Part shown: positions 1 through 9,244 of the stretch, in pieces
Position numbering within the stretch: the stretch's first letter is position 1
Layout: every line of letters begins with the position of its first letter
From: Eimeria necatrix
Lineage: Eukaryota; Apicomplexa; Conoidasida; Eucoccidiorida; Eimeriidae
Length of the DNA: 30,000 bases
Direction: 5' to 3'
Assembly (NCBI RefSeq): GCF_000499385.1
Contig: NW_013651950.1
Span: 1 to 30,000 of the forward strand
Notes under the pieces: generated by a model
The model's input: only the letters and a program-made list of their open reading frames with translations
What the model was told of the DNA's origin: nothing
The model's database searches: none
Translations under genes and position numbers: made by a program

Positions 1-135
1 CAAAGGGGGGTCACCCAAATACCCAAAACCCTAAACCCTAAACCCTACCCCCTAAAACCCTAAACCCTAAACCCTAAACCCTGAACCCTAAACCCTAAAC
101 CCTAAACCCTAAACCCTAAACCCTAAACCCTACCT
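1..135. repeat. Telomere-like array, CCCTAAA orientation
   Basis: Tandem CCCTAAA heptamers with a few variant units (CCCTACC, CCCTGAA) fill most of this stretch. It sits beside coding sequence: its right edge supplies the intron start of the minus-strand IleRS exon, where the donor reads AAG then GTAGGGTTTAGGG. It is therefore an interstitial array and not a chromosome end, because unique coding DNA and many more arrays of both orientations follow. Confidence 0.9.
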
Positions 136-315
136 TGATGGTGCCCGCGAGAATGTGCCCGTAGTGGGGCAGTCCAGTGGCAAAGGGGGGGCCATCATAA
201 AAAGAAAACGGGGGTTTATCTTTGGAAAGTTTTAAAGACTTTTCAAAAGTTTTTTCTTCTCTCCAAACCCTCAGGGTTTCTTCTTCCAACTGGGGAAAGT
301 TGGGACGCTCGGACA
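134..315 (-). CDS. IleRS: Isoleucyl-tRNA synthetase, cytosolic type, internal exon with the HIGH-class motif
   Basis: This exon encodes the start of the class I Rossmann domain that activates isoleucine with ATP and charges tRNA-Ile. The translation contains [20 protein letters not shown], which is diagnostic of eukaryotic-type IleRS; HYGH is the ATP-binding HIGH motif. Upstream [13 protein letters not shown] matches the usual N-terminal helix just before the catalytic core. There is no ATG in frame (the only start-like codon is GTG), so this is taken as an internal exon. The acceptor reads TGCGCAG at about 316, and the donor after ATCAAG is GTAGGG, merging straight into a TTTAGGG array. Telomere-like repeats flank both sides. 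The remaining catalytic and anticodon-binding parts must lie left of the window. Confidence 0.85.
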
Positions 316-337
316 CTGCGCAGCGCACGCAGGCGAG

Positions 338-475
338 GGTTTAGGGTTTAGGGTTTAGGGTTTAGGGTTTGGGGCCAGGGCTAGGGTTTAGGGTTCAAGG
401 GGATAGGGTTTTATCAGGGTTTGGGGTTGAGGGTTTAAGGGCTAAACGGTCTAGGGTTTAGGGTTTAGGGTTTGC
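338..475. repeat. Telomere-like arrays, TTTAGGG orientation
   Basis: Two runs of TTTAGGG (338-376 and 446-475) are separated by diverged units such as TTTGGGG and TTTAAGG. They lie immediately upstream of the minus-strand IleRS exon, in the opposite orientation to the array on its other side. Confidence 0.85.
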
Positions 476-477
476 GC

Positions 478-560
478 AGTACGGGCAGTGGCTGGAAGGC
501 CACTTCTCGAAGCGCCAGCTGCTGCTGCTGCTGCTGGTCTGCTGCTGCTGCTGCTGCTGC
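478..560 (+). other. Exon-like island between telomere-like arrays
   Basis: A short unique block between TTTAGGG arrays starts after TTTGCGCAG, which could serve as a plus-strand acceptor. It reads YGQWLEGHFSKRQLLLLLL before running into a CTG tract. The mixed residues look protein-like, but there is no second exon to join it to. The minus strand is also open here. It may be a relic exon or part of an intron of the minus-strand gene. Confidence 0.2.
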
Positions 561-573
561 TGCTGCAGCCTCT

Positions 574-597
574 AGGGTTTAGGGTTTAGGGTTTAGC
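574..597. repeat. Telomere-like array, TTTAGGG orientation
   Basis: About three and a half TTTAGGG units abut the end of the candidate Gln-rich minus-strand exon. In that gene's sense they follow the putative donor CCCT/GTGGGCTAAACCC. Confidence 0.85.
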
Positions 598-601
598 CCA
601 C

Positions 602-677
602 AGGGTTCAAAAGTCAGCCCTTCAGAAGTCCCCCCTTGGCTTGGCGATTCTCCAGCTCCCATTTTGGCTGTTCTAGC

Positions 678-720
<43 letters not shown>

Positions 721-878
721 TGCTGCTGCGGCTGCTGCGATTGCTGCCGCTGCGGGTGTTGATGCTGCTGTTGCTGCTGCGGGTGTTGATGCTGCTGCTG
801 TTGCTGCGGCTGCTGCTGCTGCGGCTGCAGGAACCGCTGCTGCTGCTGCTGGAATTTCTGCCGCAGTTGCTGATGGGC

Positions 879-917
<39 letters not shown>

Positions 918-960
918 GCTGGCAGCAGCTAGAAAAGTGGGTTTTGTTTGAAGCAAATTG
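602..960 (-). CDS. Candidate Gln-rich exon, possible 5' exon of the IleRS gene
   Basis: On the minus strand an open frame encodes NLLQTKPTFLAAASK, then long poly-Gln broken by His and Pro (QHQHPQ repeats), then ARTAKMGAGESPSQGG and TSEGLTFEP. A plausible acceptor (GCTGCAG) precedes it. The donor GTGGGCTAAACCC leaves one base, and the IleRS exon at 315 needs exactly one base to complete its first codon. The gene's sense strand carries CAG, as in the large gene's exons. If joined, it would be a non-conserved N-terminal extension. The repeats leave other frames open too, so the call is tentative. Confidence 0.3.
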
Positions 961-1059
961 CTGCAGCAATTCAAATTTCTAATTTGTTTATTGAAGAAAA
1001 CAAAAGAGGAAAAAGAAGACAAAGAGACTCGACCAAGACGCATCAGATGGCCGACGCCT

Positions 1060-1090
<31 letters not shown>

Positions 1091-1262
1091 ACTGATTGGC
1101 AAGCAGCAGCAGCAGCTGCTGCTGCAGCCGCAGCAGCAGCAGGCTATCGACTGTGCTGCAGCAGCAGCAGCAGCAGCAACTGGACTTCGGAGCAGCAGAA
1201 AGCAAAGATAAATGCGCCCAGGAAAGTCTTAACAAAGCAAATTTGCTAGGAAGACTCGCACA
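961..1262. other. No gene called: CAG-rich spacer
   Basis: The stretch holds unique AT-rich sequence followed by CAG tracts. Plus-strand reading gives ENKRGKRRQRDSTKTHQMAD followed by poly-Ser, and the minus strand is also open. No splice or start signal decides between them. Confidence 0.4.
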
Positions 1263-1555
1263 TCCCAAACCCTAAACCCTAAACCCTAAACCCTAAACCC
1301 TAGACGACTAAACCCCAAACCTAAACCCTGAGCCCCAAACCCCACAGGAGCCTCTACATGGGCGAAGAGAACAAGAAAGGAACATTGTATAGAGTCATAT
1401 AAACTGAAAACCCTAAACCCTAAACCCTAAACCCTAAACCCTAAACCGCTGGAAAGCCGCCCTCACAGTGTCGAGTGTCGGGGTCTTGAGGCTCGCCGGG
1501 GTCCGTTAACGGCGCTAAACCCTAAACCCTAAACCCTAAACCCTAAACCCTCGAA
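1263..1555. repeat. Three telomere-like arrays, CCCTAAA orientation
   Basis: Runs of CCCTAAA lie at about 1263-1306, 1409-1446 and 1515-1552, separated by short unique islands of 60-100 bases. I could not assign a product to the islands. Confidence 0.9.
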
Positions 1556-1624
1556 TTAAATTGAATTAGGAGTTTTTAGAAGCAAAACGAACCAAAAGAC
1601 TCCCAAAAGAATGCCAAACCCTCG

Positions 1625-1700
1625 GGGCTGCAGCAGCAGCAGCAGCAGCAGCAGCAGCTGCGGGGCCCCCGGTGGGGCCCCCGAGGGTTTACTGCTGCAG
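1625..1700. repeat. CAG tract and GC-rich inverted repeat
   Basis: A run of about nine CAG units is followed by GGGGCCCCCGGTGGGGCCCCC, which can fold on itself. No coding signal was found. Confidence 0.5.
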
Positions 1701-1875
1701 CAAAGCAGCAAATAAAAGAATAAATAAATAAATAAATATTTTAATTTTAATTTTAATTTTATTTTTTCTTTTTTTAAATTCTTTTTGGAGCTTTTTTAAC
1801 TCCTTTTGGGGTCTTCGGATCTCCACAAGAAGAAACTGCTGCCGCTGCATGCACTCACTCACTTCATTTCTGTTT

Positions 1876-1947
<72 letters not shown>

Positions 1948-2235
1948 TTATTTAGTGGAATAGTAAATTAATTAATGAATTAGTTAATTGATCATTCATA
2001 ATTAAATTATCTGCGAATTAATTATTTAATTAATTGATTAAAATTAAAATTAGTTAATTAAGTAATTCAATGTTATGGTAGAATATTAATTAAGTTGTGT
2101 GAAATTAAATCAAGTAATTCATTAAGCAAAATGCTAAGTTACTTATTAATTGATTAATTAATTAATTAATTAATTAATTAATTAATTAATTAATTAATTA
2201 ATTTGTTTAACCCGCTGGGCAGGACAAAGAGGAGC
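1700..2235. repeat. AT-rich region with ATTT and AATT tetranucleotide arrays
   Basis: An ATTT array runs from about 1873 to 1948 and a near-perfect AATT array from about 2150 to 2203. The surrounding sequence is almost pure A/T with irregular AATTA motifs. No open frame of note and no RNA gene was recognised. Confidence 0.85.
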
Positions 2236-2490
2236 TAGGGTTTAGGGTTTAGGGTTTAGGGTTTAGGGTTTAGGGTTGAAGGGTTTAGGATGTGGCGCCT
2301 GGAGATTCGGGTTGTTCGTGCAGGGTTGGAGGCTTAGGGCTTAGAGATGGATGTTTAGGGTTTAGGGTTTAGGGTTTAGGGTTTAATAACTGGGAACAAA
2401 GCGACGAACGTAGGCCCGTGTTAGACATGCCGCAAATGAATGAATGCATACACTTGGAGTCTAGGGTTTAGGGTTTAGGGTTTAGGGTTT
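2236..2490. repeat. Telomere-like arrays, TTTAGGG orientation
   Basis: Runs lie at about 2236-2277, 2356-2384 and 2461-2490, separated by short unique islands of unknown meaning. Confidence 0.9.
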
Positions 2491-2669
2491 GGCGCACTTT
2501 GTGTATATGTTATTATTCTAAATGCATTCAGTTTAAATAAAACGCCATTTTTATTTCTTTTCCTTTTTTCACGAAGATTTTATTTGAAAATAAATTCTTT
2601 TTTATTTTCCTTTATTTCATTTGTGTCTAAAAAGAGCTGCAAATACATTTTTAATATTTTTGTCTAGCA

Positions 2670-2722
2670 GTGTATGTACACCCCAGGAGCTTATGAATGC
2701 ACTCTGAGGTGTATGTACACCT
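2670..2722. promoter_or_regulatory. Two GTGTATGTACACC near-palindromes
   Basis: GTGTATGTACACC at 2670-2682 and AGGTGTATGTACACCT at 2707-2722 lie about 37 bases apart. The element is symmetric apart from its central base pair, the form expected for a dimeric DNA-binding protein site. Regulatory function is inference only. Confidence 0.3.
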
Positions 2723-3235
2723 GAAGGCCCTGCTATGCAAATGTGGGCAAATCAGTCTAAATTCTTTTCCACAAAATGAAACTCTGTAAATAAATAAACA
2801 AATTAATTAATTAATTAATTAATTAATTAAATGAATAAATAAATAAGCAACTAAGTAAGTAAATAGATAAATGAATAAACAAACAAACAAATGAATAAAT
2901 TGATAAATAAAAAAAGTAATTTAAAAAAAATAAAAAAAAAATAAATAAATTCATTTAAAAGGGCCTGGCTGTCCGTTCACCTGGGATAAAGGAGGCAGCA
3001 AAAAGAATTGCAAATAAAAGTGAAGATTTTTTTGGAGTTTCGGATTTCTTTTTTGTTTTTATATTTTCAAAGAAATGAACTTTTGTGGATAAACAATTAT
3101 TATAAATATAATATTTATGGACGTAAAGACATATATATATATTTAATATACATATACAAATATATATATAGAGAGATATATATATTTGATAATTTTGATT
3201 CAAAATATGTGCGAGAAGAGTTGCTTTAGTGCGCG

Positions 3236-3250
3236 GGTGTATGTACACCT
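3236..3250. promoter_or_regulatory. GGTGTATGTACACCT near-palindrome
   Basis: A further copy of the element seen at 2670 and 2707, followed by CAAA. It lies in AT-rich DNA with no gene nearby. Confidence 0.3.
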
Positions 3251-3422
3251 CAAATATAAGCATAAACAGACAATAAATGAATCCACAAAATATGAAATAA
3301 ATAAATAAAAGGACAAATATGGAAATAAATTCATTCTTTTTGTTTATTTAGAGTTCAAAGTAACAGTTATTGTGGGTTTGCATTTATTTGGAGAAAAAGC
3401 TGAAAATTCTTGCATGCGTTTC

Positions 3423-3438
3423 AGGTGTACGTACACCT
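3423..3438. promoter_or_regulatory. Perfect 16-bp palindrome AGGTGTACGTACACCT
   Basis: This copy is a perfect inverted repeat, followed by CAAG. The same string without its first A occurs at 20199 inside an exon, and a shorter version at 6678, also in an exon. Confidence 0.35.
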
Positions 3439-3550
3439 CAAGTTAACTGGGAAGCCCTGCAACTCTTTGGCAGCTTTTTAAACTTAATTGCATTTAAATC
3501 AATCCTCTTGTTGCCAGAGTTGTTTCAAACGAAATATAATTGATTTATCA

Positions 3551-3715
3551 TTTGCATGCATGCAAAATATCAAATGCATGCATGCAAAATAATTAATTCG
3601 ACATTTTGCATGCATGCAAAATATCAAATTAATTATTTTGCATGCATGCAAAATATCAAATTAATTATTTTGCATGCATGCAAAATATCAAATTAATTAT
3701 TTTGCATGCATGCAA
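3551..3715. repeat. Tandem array built on TGCATGCATGCA
   Basis: A unit of about 32 bases, TGCATGCATGCAAAATATCA followed by an AATTAATTATTT spacer, repeats with little change. Six TGCATGCATGCA cores are visible, each palindromic. TGCATGCA is a known recognition string of an apicomplexan AP2-family DNA-binding domain in Plasmodium. Whether it is bound here is unknown. Confidence 0.8.
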
Positions 3716-3842
3716 ATAAATCACATTTCGCATTTTTGCAAAAACTCTCTAAACACTACTTGTGTGGATATACACCCCCAAGAAAGAAATTTAAATGCAG
3801 AGTGAAAGTACTTATTTAAGCTTTTGTGACATTTGCCTGTCC

Positions 3843-4072
3843 GTAAACCCTAAACCCTAAACCCTAAACCCTAAACCCTAAACCCTAAACCCTAAACCCT
3901 AGACGTGAACAAGTCCAGAAGAGTGCGCTCTTGTACGTACACTGCGTAGTCCCGGTTTAGAGCTAAAGCCCTTATTGGCGGCTTCAAACCCTAAACCCTA
4001 AACCCTAAACCCAAAACCCTTAACCCTAAACCCTAAACCCTAAACCCTAAACCCTAAACCCTAAACCCTAAA
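3843..4072. repeat. Telomere-like arrays, CCCTAAA orientation
   Basis: Two runs at about 3845-3901 and 3986-4070 flank an 85-base island that contains TGTACGTACAC at 3932, one more copy of the palindrome family. Confidence 0.9.
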
Positions 4073-4129
4073 GAAGGCTGGCTCGAGCCCTCAGCGACGA
4101 CAAGGGGAGCTGCAGCAAACGAAAGGACA

Positions 4130-4188
4130 TATTAAAATTAAAAATAAAAACAAAATAAAAATAAAAATAAAATTAATTCAAAAATAAA

Positions 4189-4219
<31 letters not shown>

Positions 4220-4220
4220 G
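4130..4220. repeat. A-rich (AAATA/AAAT) simple repeat
   Basis: Irregular AAAATA units pass into AAAT units. No coding potential. Confidence 0.75.
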
Positions 4221-4276
4221 CGGCGGCGCTGCAGCAAAGAGCGAAAGAGACCGGACAAGACAAGGAAGGGAAGACG

Positions 4277-4405
4277 GGGGTTTAGGGTTTAGGGTTTAGG
4301 GTTTGGAAATTAGGGTTTGAGACTCTTTTTTTAAAGTCCAATACTTGAATATTACAGTCTAGGGTTTAGGGTTTAGGGTTTAGGGTTTAGGGTTTAGGGT
4401 TCTAG
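4277..4405. repeat. Telomere-like arrays, TTTAGGG orientation
   Basis: Runs at about 4278-4306 and 4360-4402 have an AT-rich spacer between them. Confidence 0.9.
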
Positions 4406-4500
4406 TGCATCTATTCTTGCCTCTGCCGCTCCTTTCTGTCTCTGGCTGATCTTTACTTTAATTGCTTTGGTATTCTATTTGTTTTGCGGGAACATAAACT

Positions 4501-4541
4501 CCTAAACCCTAAACCCTAAACCCTAAACCCTAAACCCTAAA
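4501..4541. repeat. Telomere-like array, CCCTAAA orientation
   Basis: About six units directly precede a possible start codon at 4546. Confidence 0.9.
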
Positions 4542-4545
4542 AGAG

Positions 4546-4626
4546 ATGAAGCAGCAAAACGAAAACGCTTTTCTGCTGCTGGCAGCAGCACCGAGACTCT
4601 GGGGTGTCTCGGCAGCTGCTGCTTAG
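4546..4626 (+). CDS. Possible short initiating exon or mini-ORF
   Basis: ATG at 4546 opens 26 codons (MKQQNENAFLLLAAAPRLWG, then VSAAAA) closed by TAG. It sits between a CCCTAAA array and, 90 bases further on, a TTTAGGG array. It could be the first exon of the large downstream gene, spliced at the internal GGTGTCTC, or it could be chance. No further support. Confidence 0.15.
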   Translation: MKQQNENAFLLLAAAPRLWGVSAAAA

Positions 4627-4712
4627 TTGAGAATTTCTTTTTTTTTATTTTTATTTCAAATTAATTTAAAAGCTTTTAAAAGTTGTTTTGAAGTTATTCC
4701 GAGACATAAGAC

Positions 4713-4768
4713 GAGGGTTTAGGGTTTAGGGTTTAGGGTTTAGGGTTTAGGGTTTAGGGTTTAAGGTT
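4713..4768. repeat. Telomere-like array, TTTAGGG orientation
   Basis: About eight units precede the first exon-like sequence of the large plus-strand gene. Confidence 0.9.
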
Positions 4769-4771
4769 TCG

Positions 4772-4899
4772 GCTGCGGTGACCTGAACCCCAAAGCCTCC
4801 CTGGGCAGCAGCTGCTGCAGTTCCTCTGCAGCTCCAAGTGTCATTACACCCTACGACGGCAGCAGCAGCAGCAGCAGCAAGAGCTGCGGCAGCAGCAAT

Positions 4900-4933
<34 letters not shown>

Positions 4934-4997
4934 CACCATGGGGTGAGCTACAGCAGCAGCAGCTGCTGCTTGAGGTGACGGCCGCCCCTGCAGCCAA
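4772..4997 (+). CDS. Candidate 5' exon of the large spastizin-like gene
   Basis: One frame is open after the TTTAGGG array and reads GDLNPKASLGSSCCSSSAA, PSVITPYDG, poly-Ser, TPWGELQQQQLLLEVTAAPA. It ends at a strong donor, CCAA/GTAAGTAC. Both other frames have stops just before the donor, which favours this one. It ends in phase 2, but I could not find a clean partner acceptor in the CAG-rich DNA downstream, so its link to the rest of the gene is unproven. Confidence 0.35.
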
Positions 4998-5020
4998 GTA
5001 AGTACAGTGGAGGATCTGCT

Positions 5021-5263
5021 GTGGCCTTAGGCATGGAGCAGCAGCAGCAACAACAGCAGCAGCTGCAGCAGCAGCAGCTGCAGCAGCAGCTGCTGCAGCA
5101 GCAGCGGCAGCAGCAACAGCAGCAGCAGCAGCAACTGCAGCAGCAGCAGCAGCAACTGCAGCAGCAGCAGCAGCAAGCACATGCAGGGCAGCAGCAAGGC
5201 GAGTTCGAGCCGAAGAGTCTCCGGGAAAATGAACAGCGCCAGTTCCCCATGCAGCAGGAGGAG

Positions 5264-5301
<38 letters not shown>

Positions 5302-5499
5302 TCAGCAGCAGCAGCAACAGCAACATCCGCAGCAGCAGCAGCAGCATATTCCGGCAGCACGGCTCTCTGTAGGCTCAGCTGCAGGAGCGGACGCAGCAGT
5401 TGCTGCTGAGCAAAGCCCTGGGTTCCCCCAAAGCAGCAGCAGCAGCAGCAGCAGCAGCGACCGCAGCAGCAGCAGCAGCAGCAGGAGAGCTGCAAGTAA
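5021..5499 (+). CDS. Unresolved Gln-rich 5' coding region
   Basis: A frame starting near ATG 5033 reads MEQ plus poly-Gln/Leu, with unique patches HAGQQQGEFEPKSLRENEQR and QFPMQQEEQEQ. From about 5385 protein-like sequence (QERTQQLLLSKALGSPKAAA, then GELQVKEETRARRP) is in a different frame. From 5700 it is in the third frame. No intron of believable size separates them. Either an intron is hidden in the CAG tracts, or tract lengths are mis-assembled. Confidence 0.35.
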
Positions 5500-5636
5500 A
5501 GGAGGAGACCAGAGCCAGGAGGCCCGCAGCAGCAGCAGCAGCAGCAGCAGCAGCGGCTACAGCAGCTGTTGGGAAGGCAGCAGCAGCAGCTCCGAAGACG
5601 AGTCTGTCGGGGCGTGCGGCGGCGCTGCTGCCGCGG

Positions 5637-5688
<52 letters not shown>

Positions 5689-5817
5689 GACTGCCCGCCT
5701 GAGCTGCTGCAGCTGCCGGGCCTTTCGCTGCTGCCTGTTCGCTCCCCCGCGGGCTTATGCACTTTGCGTTTTGCTGCTGCTGCTGTGCCTCTGCACGAGA
5801 CGCTGCGGCGCCTCATG

Positions 5818-5860
<43 letters not shown>

Positions 5861-5984
5861 TGTCGCTGCTGCAGCCGCTGTCTGCTGCTGCGCTGCAGCA
5901 AATTGCAGCTCTCATGGCAACTCAGCCTGCCCTTGCAGATGTCCTTGCTCAAGCGTTGGGGGCTTTCCCACAGGGGGCGTGGGT

Positions 5985-6040
<56 letters not shown>

Positions 6041-6304
6041 ACAGCAGCAGCAGCAACAGCAGCAAGCGTGATGCAGCTGAGGGGCTGTGGCAGCCCAGGG
6101 ACAAGCAGCATGAGATGAAAACTGCAGCAGCAGGAGCAGCAGAAGATGCTTCTCCGGAGCTGCTGCTGCTGCTGCCGCTTTCCACTGCACGGTGGGGACT
6201 CAGCAGCAGCAGCAACAGCAGCAGCGGCAAACAGCAGCAAGCAGCTCGCCGTCTTCTGGCCTCATTGCGAGGCAGCAACGAGACAAAGCACCTATCTGTG
6301 GCCG

Positions 6305-6335
<31 letters not shown>

Positions 6336-6927
6336 AGCGACGCCCGCTGCAAGTGCCGCAGCAGCAGCAGCAGCAGCAGCAGCGGCGGCAAGCAGCAGTG
6401 CGAACAGCAGCAACAGCAACAGAGTCATGGTGAATGCAGCAGCAGCCGAGCCCGCAGCGAGAGCAGCAGCAGTCACCTCACCTTCAGCAGCAGCAGCAGC
6501 AGCAGCAGCAGGTGCTGCTGCTGCTGCAGCAAGACATCAGCAGCAGAAGCCACGGGAAGATGAAACCTATCTCTCGCTGCTGTTTAGCTCTCTCGTGCTG
6601 CGGCTGCAGCAGCTAAGAGTTGCTGTTGCTGCAGAGACTTTGCTGCAGCCGCCTGCAGCAGATGGCAGCAACGAGCTGTACGTACACCTCAAACTCCTGG
6701 ACCCCACAAAGACTCTGCTGCCACTTGTGCCTTCTCTGCAGCAGCAGCTGGAGGCGCCAGCAGCAGAGGGAACAGCAGCAGCAGCAGCAGCAGCAGCCGC
6801 CGCAGCAGCAGCAGCAGCAAGGCCTGCTTCTGCTGCAGTCTATAGGCAACAAGCGCTGCGAGCTGGCAGCATCAATTTGTTTCGTTTGTTTGTCCTTATA
6901 ATCGCCTGGGTGGAAGGGGCTCCACGC

Positions 6928-6973
<46 letters not shown>

Positions 6974-7135
6974 AGGGGTCTGGGTCTTCAGCATTTGCTG
7001 CAGCAGACGCAGCAGGACGGGCAGCAGCCCAGGATGCAGCAAAACACGCCAAGCAGCAAAATGCGCCGCTGCAGCAGCAGCTGGCGATTCTCGTGCGCAC
7101 AGCACTGGGGAGCTCTGCTTCGGCTGCTGCTGCTG

Positions 7136-7171
<36 letters not shown>

Positions 7172-7523
7172 AAGCAGTCAGCAACACCGGTTCTGCAGAA
7201 GACAGCAGCAAGGCAGCAGGAGAAACAGGCGAGGCAGCAGCAGCAGCAGCCGCTGCTGCTACTGCTGCTGATGGAGGCCGCCCGAAGAAACAGCAGCAGC
7301 GCGTGCAAGAGGAAGAACAGCAGCAGCAGCAGCAGCAGCAGCAACTGCAGCAGCAGCTCTACTCGCTGCAGTCGTTGGGCTGGGTGGACCTTGCAGCAGC
7401 AGAAGACGTCGTGAGGGAAATATTTGCTGCTTTTGGTGCTGCTGCGCTGCAAGAGAACAGGGAGAGGCAGCAGACAAGTGCTGCTGCTGCGGCAGCTGCT
7501 GCTGCTGCAGCTGCTGCTGTGAG
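5500..7523 (+). CDS. Spastizin-like gene, large 5' exon
   Basis: The frame is open from just after a TAA at 5497 to the donor GTGAG/GTGAGA (phase 2). Unique patches include PELLQLPGLSLLPVRSPAG, LQQIAALMATQPALADVLAQ, DETYLSLLFSSLVLRLQQL, NELYVHLKLLDPTKTLLPLV, SINLFRLFVLIIAWVEGAP and LGWVDLAAAEDVVREIFAAF. They are separated by Ser, Ala and Gln runs. The true start of the exon is uncertain, because protein-like sequence before 5700 fits another frame better. Confidence 0.6.
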
Positions 7524-7718
7524 GTGAGAGACAAAGAGTTTATCTGCTGCTGCTGTCGCTGCTGCTGCTGCGGCGGCGGCCACCGCTGCTGCTAGGAGAG
7601 ACAAGGGGGGGTGACTGCTGCCGTTGCTGCTGTTGCTGCTGCTGCTGCTGCTGCGCCCGGAAAGTACATGGCCGTGTTTGCTCTTGCCACTGCGGTGCGT
7701 CATCCCCGTGGCTCCCTA

Positions 7719-7757
<39 letters not shown>

Positions 7758-7821
7758 ACTACCATCGCCAGCCGCTAAATCGCGTACAGCTGGCGACAGC
7801 GCTGCTGCTGCTGCTGTAAGG

Positions 7822-7856
<35 letters not shown>

Positions 7857-8664
7857 TGCGTCCGTCCTTGTTTCTCGCTTTTTCCCGCCTTTTTTGAGCC
7901 AGCTTGCTCCTCCTGCTGCAGCAGCAGCGCAGCAGCAGCAACAGCAACAGCAGCAGGAGCACCAGCAGCATCTGCGGGGTCGGCTAAGGCCACCCGATTC
8001 GCCATCCGCCGCAGCAGCAGCAGCTGCAGCAAACGGATCGCCGGGGGCTCTTTCTGTTGGCATGCATGACACGAGAAAGGAAGATGGCAGCAGCAGCAGC
8101 AGCAGCAACTACAGCAGCAGCAGCAGCAGCAGCAGCAGAGGTCACCCCTCTGGTGCTTCGTGGGGTTCAACGTCGGGAGGAGAAGAACTCGAGTGGAGGT
8201 AAGCGCATCTCAGAGCCCTTGCTGTTGCTGTCGCTGCTGCTGTTGCGTTGCTGCTGCTGCTGCTGCTGCAGTTGCTGCTGCTGTATGTGCTGCTGCTCCT
8301 GTCACTGGTGCTGCTGCTGCTGCTGCTGCTGCTGCTGCGGTTGCTGCTGCTGTATATGCTGCTGCTCCTGTCACTGCTGCGGTGCTGCTGCAGGCCTAGA
8401 GCCTTGCGCCTATACATTTATGAAGCGCTGCTGGCCCACGAGCCGCTGCTGCACATCCCTATCACCACGCCGCCTGCAGACAGCAGCAGCAGCTGCAGCA
8501 GCAGCAGCAGCAGCAGCAGCAGCGGCATCAAGGTGCTGCAGTACATTGCCTTGCAGCTCTTCTGTCACTTGGATGACTGCTGGCTGCGAATGAGGGCAGC
8601 AGGCAGCGCTATGCCGCTGCCGCTGCTGTCTCTTGCTGCAGTCCCAAGGCACACAAGCAGCACA

Positions 8665-8695
<31 letters not shown>

Positions 8696-9198
8696 GCAAC
8701 AACAACAACGCAGGGCCTCTTCCTGCTATTCGCGTGTCTGCTTCTTTGCCCAGTTCCAGTGCTGCAACTGATGCTGCTGCTGCTGGTGACACATTTGTTT
8801 ACCCGTCTGCTGCAGTGGCGCCTACAGCAGCAGCAGCAGCAGCAGCAGCAACACCAGCAGCAACAGCAGCAGCAGCTGAGCGCGCAACAGGCGCAGAAGC
8901 AGGAGATCGGGAGCCGCGTCAAACACAGGCGGCCATGGCAGCGGCTGCAGCAGCAGCACCGCGAGCAAAAGCAGTAGCAGCAGCAGCACAACCAAGCTCA
9001 AAGGCCGAAGCAGCAGCAGCAGAAGCAAAAGCAGCAGCAGCAGCAGCAGCAGCAGATGAGGCGCTGCTGAGCAAAGCCCTGGGCCTGGACTCCCGCGGGG
9101 CCTTTTGGTCAGATTACTTTCAGTTTTTGCTGGCAGCAAAAGAGCACTGTCTTCTTTTGCCGCTCAAAGCAGCACTGGCCTTTGTCTTGGCCAGGTAA

Positions 9199-9244
<46 letters not shown>

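Larger units (their letters stand above)
2491..3550. other. AT-rich intergenic DNA with dispersed GTGTAYGTACAC palindromes
   Basis: This gene-free stretch holds AATT repeats near 2801-2830, an A-rich tract (2910-2960), AT dinucleotides (3130-3185) and four copies of a GTGTAYGTACACC-like palindrome (2670, 2707, 3236, 3423). The small open frames around 3000-3260 have AT-repeat translations and no family resemblance, so I do not call genes. Confidence 0.6.

Noticed and set aside
1..135. Chromosome end (true telomere)
   Set aside because: The array is interrupted, followed by coding DNA, and similar arrays in both orientations occur throughout the window, so it is interstitial.
2955..3263. Two overlapping 70-100 codon frames in AT-rich DNA
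   Set aside because: The translations follow AT dinucleotide repeats (IYIYI, YKYI). No start context, splice signal or family resemblance.
3551..3715. CRISPR array
   Set aside because: Repeat and spacer are both constant, the spacers are not unique, and the setting is eukaryotic. It is an ordinary tandem repeat.
4851..5915. 354-codon minus-strand open frame
   Set aside because: It is the antisense of CAG tracts: poly-Cys, poly-Leu and poly-Ala throughout, with no mixed-residue core. CTG/CAG repeats lack stops in all six frames.
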